Shown in pieces: positions 1 to 10,700 of a DNA stretch of 43,794 nucleotides (its first letter is position 1; each line of letters begins with the position of its first letter). The stretch is from a virus. The stretch is taken from the IMG/VR virus record IMGVR_UViG_3300027899_000025, positions 1-43,794 of that record; one strand, given 5' to 3'. The notes beneath the pieces are model-generated. The model ran no database searches. It saw only the letters and a program-made list of their open reading frames with translations, and was not told where the DNA came from. The position numbers and the translations under genes are program-made.

Positions 1-1702
1 TGAGTTAGTACATCAAGTTACTGTAAAAGGTTTAACTAGTGATCCTAAGTTCAGAGCTGATATGGAAAAGTTATTAGCTGAAGCTAAAAATTATATTAGA
101 ACTCCTGAAGCTGAACAACAATTTGGTTCAAAGCCTTTATACGGTACAATGAACGTTGAAGAATTTGTGGCTGAAGCATTGTCAAATGATACATTCCAGG
201 CCATGCTTAGTAACATTCCTTACGCCGCTACCGGGAAATCTTTATGGGAAGAGTTTACTGATACGGTTAAACGTTTTTTAACAAAAATATTTGGCCCTAG
301 AGTTGATTCATCTTTATTGGATGAAGCCATGTATTTAATTACTAATAAGCTAGAGGCTGATATAGCTGGGCCTGCTGCATCTACTACAGGTGCTACAGGG
401 GGAACAGCAACTACCACAATAACTCGTAGCACTCCTGTTAGTATAATTCAGAAAGATGCTCTTGGATTATTTGAAAAACTAGCTGCTGATTACCGTGCGT
501 ATTATAAGATAAATAAAGGTGGTACTTTAGGATTAACAGATGATGAACTAGTAGACTCTCAAGAGTTTGAAGATTATGTTCAAACATCAGACAGAGCTGG
601 TAAAATCATTGATGCTTACAACGGTGGTAAACCAGCAACTACAACCACTACTACCACAACAAAAACAACTGTTAAAAAAACTACAGCTCCTGCAAACAAA
701 TGGTCAGCTGGTAAACAGTATAGTTTTACAGGAACAGTACAAAGAAAAGATGGTACCTCAATTGATCTTACTAAAGTTAATATGGAGGTTGTTGAAGACC
801 AAGGTGCATCTGTAGATCCTGATACAGGAATAGCAGAACGCATCATTGTATTAAAAGATTTAACAACAGGTGAAGAATATATCATTGACTTAGGTTCAGC
901 CGCAGGTAAAGCTGTTGTTGTAGAAGATATAGCGGCAGCACCAGTAACAGATCCACACTTTGAAAAGTGGTCTAACATAATTAAAAATGCTGCAAGTGCT
1001 AAAGAGCTTTATAAAATAACTCAGCAGATTGATGCTACAACAGAAGGAATGAGTCCAGAGCTAATGGATTTAATAGGTGTGAGAAGAGCAGAACTTCCTC
1101 AGATAGATGAACCTGTAGGTGAAAACTTATTTGAACTTTATGATGAAATCAAATCAGGTCAGAAGCTTGAAGAATTTATGGATAAAGCCCGTGAGGTTTT
1201 AGCTACAGGAACAATGGCTCAAAAGAACTATTATGCCTCCGTGTTTAATCAACCTTTTAATTCTGTATTACTTGATAAACTAGAAAAGGATAAGAAGACC
1301 CAATTAGCAAATGAGTTTGAATTTACTGATCTTATTCCTGATACAATTGTCAGATTAAATAATGGATTTACGTCAATGATTGTTGGGAAAATAGAAGGTA
1401 ATACTGTATATTTGCTAACACCGCAAGACAGACAAACAAATAATATGAGCAATGCCCTAAAGGTAACACCTGATGATTTTAAAAAAGAAATCAAGTACAT
1501 TGAAGGAGACTTCGTAGCTGATGTAACAACTACTCCAGACATAACAGATGCTGAAAAAGCTGATGTTGAATCAGAAGCTAAAGCTTTTAAAGATAAAATT
1601 GATCCTGCTGAAGCTTTAGCATTAGCTAAAAAATTTGCTGAAATGCCCACAGATGAGAGAAAAAAAGATATAAGTAATAAATTCAAATCTTGTAAATTAT
1701 AA
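1..1702 (+). CDS. Zinc-metallopeptidase-domain protein, C-terminal part (5' end outside the window)
   Basis: The reading frame is open from the first bases. Before the internal ATG at 62 it encodes ELVHQVT, and base 1 is the third base (T) of the preceding codon, which fits CAT (His). The window therefore seems to start inside an HELVH (HExxH) zinc-peptidase motif, and the true start lies upstream. About 40 residues later comes an EEFVAEAL helix and then a basic amphipathic helix (KRFLTKIFG), the same order as in the zincin domains of the next two genes. The rest is low-complexity and probably modular: Thr-rich linkers near codons 105-125 and 195-215 after the ATG at 62, then two segments of unknown fold. 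It ends 6 bp before the next giant gene, so the two are probably co-transcribed. Role inferred: a virion-associated polyvalent protein that may process itself or neighbours. The metallopeptidase call is moderate because the first His is not visible. Confidence 0.65.
   Translation, partial: ELVHQVTVKGLTSDPKFRADMEKLLAEAKNYIRTPEAEQQFGSKPLYGTMNVEEFVAEALSNDTFQAMLSNIPYAATGKSLWEEFTDTVKRFLTKIFGPRVDSSLLDEAMYLITNKLEADIAGPAASTTGATGGTATTTITRSTPVSIIQKDALGLFEKLAADYRAYYKINKGGTLGLTDDELVDSQEFEDYVQTSDRAGKIIDAYNGGKPATTTTTTTTKTTVKKTTAPANKWSAGKQYSFTGTVQRKDGTSIDLTKVNMEVVEDQGASVDPDTGIAERIIVLKDLTTGEEYIIDLGSAAGKAVVVEDIAAAPVTDPHFEKWSNIIKNAASAKELYKITQQIDATTEGMSPELMDLIGVRRAELPQIDEPVGENLFELYDEIKSGQKLEEFMDKAREVLATGTMAQKNYYASVFNQPFNSVLLDKLEKDKKTQLANEFEFTDLIPDTIVRLNNGFTSMIVGKIEGNTVYLLTPQDRQTNNMSNALKVTPDDFKKEIKYIEGDFVADVTTTPDITDAEKADVESEAKAFKDKIDPAEALALAKKFAEMPTDERKKDISNKFKSCKL
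631..690 (+). repeat. ACN-rich low-complexity tract encoding a Thr/Lys linker
   Basis: This run of ACA/ACT/ACC and AAA codons encodes about eight consecutive threonines followed by a Thr/Lys-rich stretch. It separates the N-terminal peptidase-like part from the C-terminal part of the first protein. It is probably a flexible interdomain linker. Simple codon repeats like this are prone to slippage, so length may vary between related phages. Confidence 0.7.
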
Positions 1703-1708
1703 TTAATA

Positions 1709-4700
1709 ATGAGTTGTTTATCACAAGAAGAAATAAGAGAAGCTCTATTCGGTTTAGTAGCTGGTGATTTATATGATAAAGCTAAAGAAGATCAAGTAAT
1801 TGACTTACCAGCTTATATAAAAGAAGTATATGATTTTGTTAAAGAATCATCAGAAGATGAAGCTACAGCTATTAGCGCTGCTGCAATGACTCCATCTATA
1901 GTTAAATTAATTCTTGCTTTAGATAATGAATTAGTTGATAAGCTTGAAACAAAAAATCCAGATCTTGAAAGTGATAACCTGGCATTAATTAAAAAATTTA
2001 AAAACAATACAGATGCTGTAAGGGAAACTGTAGGTATTACTGAAGCTCCTGTATCTAATCCTGAAGATATTAAAGCTGCTGCTTCTATAGCAGTTACTGA
2101 TGTAAGACCTACATCAAAAGTAAAGGAAGCTTTTAATAGATTCATGACTTGGGCATTCCAGACTTTCCGTGTTGACATTGAGAACTACACAGATCCTAGT
2201 AAAGAAACTTGGATGAAACCAAAAGTTGAAGAAGCTTTAAACTTTACAGTACAAAAGAAGATTAATAATGCTTTACAAAAGCAAGGCATTAATGATAGTT
2301 CTGAAATGACTCTTGATGGTGTTAAAGGTGGAGTGTACTTAAAAGCAATGAATGGTAAAGCTTTAAGAGCAGCTCATCTTAATTTAATTCCTAAAAAAGA
2401 AAATGGTGATACACCATTCTTATCTGTAAATGATATTTACATGGTTCTTACTACTGAAGATGGAAAGCCTATACAATTTGATAAAGAAGGAACTGTTGTT
2501 TCAGAAGGGCAAATTGTTTATTTAAGAGCTAAGAGTAAAGCACCAATGGATGAAGATGGTAACTTCATAAGTCCTGATGATAAAGCTTTAGCAAAATACA
2601 TTAATACTAACGTAACTAACAATCCAGATTATAGTGATAAAGCTAAAACAACTGGAGCTAATGCTGTAAAAGCTATTGCTAAAAGTATTCAAGATCAGAT
2701 TGAAACTATGGCTAAAGCAGCAGTACCCAACTTTGATGCTTTACCAGAATCTGATAAAGAAAGACTTAAAAAAGAAGCAGCTGATAGATTAAAAGAAGAG
2801 TACTCTGTATTAGAAAAAATGAGAGAGTACGTTAAAGCTAATCCTAATAAACCATTACTTTCTGTAATGACAGGTGTTGCTGAAGGATTTGTACCATACT
2901 CACCTTATTTACCAACGCCATTAACAGGTTTTGATTTTGAACAAGGTTTTAATCCGCGTGTAGAAACAGAAATTCAAGCAGCTACATCTAACTTATATCA
3001 GTCCGGTACTTACTTTAAGTATCCTAATATTGATCAACCTATAATGATAAATAAAAAACCACTTGTTCAGCAAGAGGATATTTTAAATAGCATTGTTGAT
3101 TTATTTACAAAAGACTTGTGGTCATATGTCAACGGTGTATTGCAACCAGTATCTATTGCAGATAGACAAAACTTAATTCAGCAATTTATTGTAAGTGACT
3201 TACATCATGTATCTTTCAAGGGAGATATGAAATCTGGTACACTTAATTTTTATAATGAAGATGGTAGTGTAAATATTGAAGTTAATGGTAACAAGTTTAA
3301 AGTAAAGTTTGACGGTTCTAAAACAGGTCAAGAAGCTGCAGCTGCTGCTATAAAAAAACATTTAAGTACTGGTATAATTGTCTTTGATGAAAGTGGTAGA
3401 TTTCCTGCAGATAGATCAATAAACACTAAACCAAAAGCGTTAAAAGCTGCTGAAGCTTTAGGTACTCAAATTATTTATGCAGAATATGAAACAAATGCAG
3501 ATGGTGTAAAGACTATAAAACGCAATGATTTAGAAAGAGCTAATAGACCTGGTGTGTATGCTATACAAAAAAGTAGAGAAGGTGCTCCTTATAGTTATGA
3601 AGGTAGTAGTGGACCTGAGTATGATTACTTTCATATAAACGTACCCTCTATTGTTATTAAAAAAGATTTACTTGATACCGATTATAAAGCAATCTCTTTT
3701 ACACAAGAGGGTGATAAAACTATTTTAAATACTAAAGATCAAAAATACAATGACTTTATTAAAAATAATTTTACAACTAATGCTGTACCTTATGACAGAA
3801 AAATTGAGCTTATAAATTCTTCTGTAACTTTTTCACCTACTCCTGAAGCCATGCTTACTATAGCAGGAGAAGGAAAAAAAGCAGAGCCTGTTACAGATGA
3901 AGAAAAAATTGCTGATTACAGATCAAAAGAACAAGCAGAGTTACTTGCTGAAATACCTAATAAAGCTGACTACCCAGATACGTATGGTACAAAGCAAGGT
4001 GGTATGCCAGATGCTTTATATGCTATATATAAACCTATTTATGATAAGTATAATAAATTAATTACTGAGGTATTAGAAGCTAAACCTACTGAGCCAACTA
4101 TTGAGCCATTAACAACAGCTACTACATCATCATTATCTCCAGAAGATATTTTAAATAGTCTAGAGAACATGAGTAATGAATCTGACTTTGAAAGAAACGC
4201 AACATTAAAATTGTCTGGTGCTCGTGGAAGCAATGAACAATTAGATGCTGCAAGAGAATGGTATTCTAAAAGTCCTTTAAGATTTCACTTTCCTTTTAAA
4301 GTTGTATTAGCAGCTCTTAATGCAAAGAGACCTGGTCCTGCCGCTAAGTGGGCAATTGAAGGTATAACCTTATTCCGTTATTTTGACAACCCTGAGGTTA
4401 GTGGTGACTATACAGATTTATATCATGAAGCTTGGCATGGCTTTACTCAAACGTTTCTTACTCCAGAAGAGAGAGAAGCTATGTATGAAGAAGCCCGTAA
4501 GAAGAAAGGTTCTTTTACAGACTACCACGGCAAGCGTGTAACTTTTCAAAGTGCTAGTTGGAAACAACTAGAAGAGTATTTAGCTGAAGACTTTAGAGCA
4601 TACATGATGTCAGGTGGTAAGACCAAAGATAAATCATCACCAACTAAGAACAGTATCTTTACAAGAATCATGAACTTCTTGAAAGAGCTTTTCTCCGGTG

Positions 4701-7700
4701 TAAACATCAATGATGCTACATACAATCCATTAGGTATTCCTAAAATTCAAGCAATGTATGAGAACTTAAAGCTTGGTAATCTTTCCTCTTACAATTTTAA
4801 TGTGGAGAATAGAGACAAGAGTATAGCTTCTTTAAATCATGCTATGATTGCTAGTAGCAAAGACGAAAAAATGCCTGAGATTGATTTTGAGACTACTAAC
4901 AAGATAATGAATAGTCTTGACTCAATCATATCTGCTTATACTAATAGAAGAAATACTACTAAGGATGTAAAATTAAACAGAGAAGTATATAGTTACACAA
5001 CTACTCTAATGAAAGATAGAGTAAGAGCATTAGCTGTATATTCTTATGCTAAGTCTATTTTTGAAAGTGAAGTACTACCTAAGTTAATTAAAGACTTGGC
5101 TGAAGCACAAACTAAAACTGATAATGAATATGAGATTCAAGCAATTGAACAAGACATAATAGGCATACGATGGGCTATTAGTAACTTTGGTAACTTGGTG
5201 AATCTTGCTGATAATAAAGATGGTAAGGATGTAATAGGTTATCACTTAAAGCAATCTAAATTGTTGTCAGAGGAGGATAGAGCTGAGTTACTTGAAGATA
5301 CAAATGAAGTTGATGCTTTAGTAAAAGCTAGTGAGAAATTTGACAGACCAGGTAATGATGTTGGTACGTACGATATGGCTCCTCCTGAAGTTAAATATGT
5401 ATTAGCTAGTATACATAAATGGGAAGGTAATAAACCTGTGCTTAACAGTTACGGTATTCAAGAGCTTACTGATCCATCTGTTGTATGGAATAGAATATCC
5501 AGGACACTTAAAGGAACAATGCAAGCTTCAGAAATGTATGAAAAACTACAAGCTGCTGCAGGTAAAGATCCTATTATTGCTGATTTATTAAAAAAGTTAG
5601 GGCCTGTTACAACACATACAGCAGCTGAAACAGATCTATGGATTAAGTTTTGGAGTGTATTTAACAAGGCTGAAATTCCTTTAATGCAGATGACTGTATT
5701 TAAAGAACAAGATATAGAAGGTAATGAGCTTGATAAGTATTCAATTAAGATTGGTTCTAATAATTCAGTGTCTCGTATAGCTCAAACACGTTGGGCAAAT
5801 ACATTTACTACAGTAACTTCTGATTATAGAAAAAGAGATCCTCAAAAAGCAAATGAGATTTACTTGGATATAAAGAAAGTAATTCAAGAATTTGGTACAA
5901 AGCAAGCTAATGGTCAATACAAATTTACAAGTGCTGAAAATGCTTATGAGTTTTTTAAAGCTATTGGTATAGAACTTAGTGATGCTGATGAATTAAAAGA
6001 CATAGTTAATAAAGGTAAAGGTAAAGCACCTAGAATATTTGAAAGATTAGAGAATATTTTAAGCAGAGGTACTGATAAGATTTATAATCTTAAAGATCTA
6101 TTTAAAGAATATCCGGCTACTGATAACATTAAAGCTTTAAGTTCTGAAACTACTATTGCTGATTTAGCCGGTGAGGAAATTAAATTTGCAGATTATGCAT
6201 CTAATTATGCTGTAAATAATGCTGAGGGTAATATTCAATTTGAACAAAGCTTACACAACAGTATAAGTATTATGGTGAATGCTATAAACAGTTCAACAAG
6301 TTATGCTGATTTGATAAGCAAGTCTTACATGGCGCATTTGGATATTGCAAAGAACCCTTTTGCAAAAGCATCTGTCTGGTTGAATTCTATATACAACATG
6401 GATGAGTATGAGGCTGGTAGTACTACTAGCGTTGGTGTTAAACGTGATCAAAAAGCTGATAAAAATCTTAAAGCTTCAATCAACTTATCTAATCTATCTG
6501 GTGTATCTATTGTTACTAAGTCAAGAGATGAAGGTATTGCCTCAGCAAGCGCTGATGAGTTTACAAAATTGATTTTAGATTTTCACGTAAGTAATATTCT
6601 TGGTCGTCCGGAGTTAATGCGTCACGCAGATAAAGGAACTTCCTTCTCTTTATGGTTAAGTGATGTACTCACGCCAGGTAAAGATAATAAGTCTTATGTA
6701 GATACAATAGACTTTATTAATCCTCTGCCTGTTAATGGTATCAACCAGTATCCTTCTGCTTATGGCAATGCTTCAAAAATATTAAAAGGCTATGTTAATG
6801 CTGAGATGGAGAGGATGGATAAGCTTAAAAATCTTAAAGATCAAAAAGGTTTAATCTATGACGCTAAATATTTAAAAGAAGGTCAAGCCTTTGTAATCTT
6901 TGAAGATGTACTTAGTCCTGGAACCCGTGAATTCTTATCTAAGTATACAACATTAGATAAAGCTAGAGAAGCTGATAAAACTATTGATGATACGCTTAAT
7001 AAAGAAATAGCAAAATATTTTGACAACCAAGCTAAACAGGTTGGTAAGATGATGAAGAGCGCTAATTACATAAGCCCGGCTTTAATTGAGAAAACACGTA
7101 TTGATGCTAACAAGAGTAATAAAGAAAACGTTACTACAGAAACTGTTAAAAATGCTTTAATAAAATCTTTTGTTGTAAACAGTTGGTTACACAACATTGA
7201 ATCAATGGCTATTATCTATGGTGACATTGCTCAATACAAATTAGAAAAAGAAGAGTTCCACAAACGTAATGCAGGTGCTGGTTCTACTGGCGGATTGCTT
7301 GCAAGTGATCCTGTTTTTATTGATTATGTAAATAGTAAAGGACGTGGATATGCAGAGAAGAGAGGCATCTTTGAACCAGATGGTAAGACAAAAAGATTAG
7401 CTACTGATGGATCATTCCAATCAGCTATACTTGAAGATAACAATATCCGCTCTGAATACTTTGAAGATATTACTAATGCTTTAATTGAATCTGAGACAGC
7501 AAAGTTAGGAAGTGCAGATAAAGCTATTAGAAAAGTTTTAGGTTTTGGTGTAGATAAAGACGGTAAAGAAACAGGTGAGATTGGTACTGTAGCAAACCCA
7601 TTTAAAAACGGTAGTGTGCATGCTTACACTGACATGAATGAAGGTGATGCTCAAGGTTGGATTACATTTGACTTTTACAGAGCAGCTTCTATATTAGAAG

Positions 7701-10700
7701 GAGCTTGGACACCAGCTCAAGAAAAACTTTATAAAAAAATTATAAATGAAGAACCTGTTGATTACACTGAAGTACTTAATTTCTTCCCGACTAAAAAATA
7801 TCAATACTGGGGTCCTGTCCAACATAAAGACAAAGATGGTAAAGCTATTGACGGTCCGCCGTTAACAGCCTTTCATAAGTTCTCTTTATTTCCATTAATT
7901 CCTAATGTTATTAAAGGTAAAAATCTGGATGCATTACATACCCGTATGATGGAAAAAGGTATTGACTATGCAATGTTTGAGTCAGGATCTAAGATCTCAA
8001 ATTTTACAAGAATCAACGCTGATGGAAAAGCAGATAAAGATAAGTTTTACTCTACTGTTGATGGTCAAGATAGAACAGTAGATGCTACAGGAGATATGGT
8101 ACCTAATACAGTGTTCTTACAATTCTTAAAGAACCAGTTAGAGATAGCGCCATACTTTAAAGGTAAAGTTACTTTCCCAACTCAGATGCGTAAGTTGATT
8201 GAGAATGGTTTGATGGAAGCTGGTGTACCTACAGATTTTAGAAGAGACGTTAAAAACGTTGCTACTAGAGAAAAACTTTGGAGAGAAGCTTCAGATGAAG
8301 AGAAAAACAAATCTGAATTTTACAAGTTAGTTAAAAACTATGAGCAAAATCTTTCTGATTTAACAAAGCTTAAAATGATAAAGCTTGAAAAAGAAGCTAG
8401 TATTAAGCGTGATAAGAATACTGGTGAGGTTATATTTAATGACGATCTTGCTCAGTTTATCATAAAAGAATTAGACAGACAAGATTTAGCAGAACATGAG
8501 ATAAGCTTTATTAAATCCGGAACAAACAAAACTCTTGCTCATGATTTATCTTATTCATTATCTGCAGAGAAGATTGAGAAGATATTAAACTCTATTGTAG
8601 TTAAACGCTTAGTCAAACAAAAGTTTAAAGGTGAAGGTCTTATTCAGGTATCCGGTGCAGGCTTTGAAGATACATTACGTGGTGAGTTAACTGATGAAGA
8701 AAAAGCTAAGTATGGCACCAATGGATTATCTTTCTATAAAAGAAAAGGTGGACCAAATGGTGAAACTACAGCAATGAAAGTTAAGATTGCTTTACAAGGC
8801 AGCTTTGAGAACTTGCTTTACTTAAATCATAAGGATGGTAAGGAGATTAAAACTCTTAAGAGATTAAATGAAATGCTTAAAGATGAAGAGTGGTTGGATA
8901 TTGGTGATCACCGTAAGATGATTAGCATTACAGGACCACGTATTCCTACACAAGAAAATAACTCTATGGAATTTGCTGAGGTATTTGAGTTCTTACCTAA
9001 ACAAGCTGGTAATATTGTAATACTTCCATCTGAGATTGTAGCTAAGTCTGGTGGTGACTTTGATATTGATAAGATCACATTCATGATGCCTAACATTTCC
9101 TCCGGTATAAAGTGGGATGATTGGTTGGATGTATCATCATCAGCTAAACGTGAAGAGTTACAGAAGACTACTAACTTAGATTTATCAGAAGCTAATGTTA
9201 CACGCATAGTAGAAAACAGAAAAGCAGATGATCAGTCTGTTGAAGATCAAGCTGTGTTAAGTATATTAGCTGAGAACTCTATTAAGAATGTAAATTTTCC
9301 ATTTACTTCTAAAACTGAAGAAGGTCTTGAGAACAGAATACTTGATGATATGAAAAACATACTAGCTCTTAAAGAGAACTACGTAAGTCTTGTACGTCCT
9401 AATGGTACTGATATTGTTAAGCCTCTTGCTGATGAACTTTCATCTAAAGTTATGGACTATAGTCCTAAGAAACGTTTATACAGTGCGCCTAATAGTAGCC
9501 GTATTGCAGGTACGCGTTTGTTTGAGATTCCTTATAACATGTATAAACATACCTCAAACAGTATTGGTAAACAGACTTTAGGTTTAGGTGCTGTAGATAA
9601 TACTTTTAATACAGTGTTTAACCGTGTTGGTGCTAGAATGAATTATGATTATCAAGCTACTAAAAACATTAGAAGGCGTTTAGATTTATTATTTAATTAT
9701 AATACTTTAAAAGATAAAGAAAACCGTGATGTGATTTCATTATCTCACTTGATGGATGTTAATAATGATAATAGTATTTCTTCAATAATTGGTCAGCTTA
9801 TTAATGGCTGGGTAGATATTGCTAAGGATGCTTGGATCTTTAACTTACAAGGGAACAAAGAGATATCACCATCTTTATTATTTATGGTTCAAGCTGGTGT
9901 ACCGTTAAAGCAAGCTGTGTATTTTGTATCTCAACCGGTTATCCGCGAGTATGTAAAAGAAATGCAACAAGCAAAGAGTACATTTTCTGGACCTATGGGT
10001 AAAGGAGGTAAAAATGCTAACATGTTTCGTAGTGATGCTCGTAAGATTATTTTTGAGAAGCTAGGTTATACTGAAGAGCAAATGGCTGTCTTTGAAAAAA
10101 ACAATGAAGCAAAGCAAGAATTCTTAAATGACCGTACACTTGAACTTACAGATAAGAAAACAGGATCTGAGATTGCATTCTTTGATCCTAATAATATAGA
10201 AAAAAACTTAAAGGACAAGATTGATGCTTATGCTGAGGCAAATGAATTAGGTGGTACTTATAAGTATGACGTTAAAGATGAAGCTATATTCTTACACTTT
10301 CTTGAAATAGAAGATATGACTAAGTCAACAACTAAGTTTAAAATGGCTTTAAATGTTGATACGGTTAAAACAAATAGTATTTTTCAAGCTCAAACTAAGA
10401 ATCAATTAATTCAAGATTTAAGATCAGATGGTAAATTACCTGAAGAGCTAGTAGATCTTATCCAAAATGAATCTCCAATTGGAAGCTTTTTTATACAAGA
10501 CTTTCAAATTGGTTTATGGAAAAATCTATTTAAGTTGAGAAATGACGATGACCTTAACAGGTGGATCTTGAATAAAACTAGACAGATGGATTTTAAGGAT
10601 GAAGTTGATGCTACGTTTGGTGATGATGAAAAATTTGTAAATAACTTGAGAAATGACTGGATAAGCTTTTTATTCCAAAATCAGATACGCAAGTTTGATA

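Noticed and set aside
616-978. Minus-strand open frame opposite the first giant gene
   Set aside because: Its protein is the reverse reading of Thr-rich and Val/Ala codons (a long run of Val), and the plus-strand frame is a coherent protein across the same bases.
1249-1686. Minus-strand open frame of 145 codons
   Set aside because: Hydrophobic Ser/Leu-rich composition typical of an antisense shadow; lies fully inside a plus-strand coding region with no start context.
8560-8680. Second (beta-like) RNAP barrel with catalytic lysines near KRLVKQKFKGEGLIQ
   Set aside because: Position upstream of DFDID is right for it, but no diagnostic motif can be recognised by eye; left out of the annotation.
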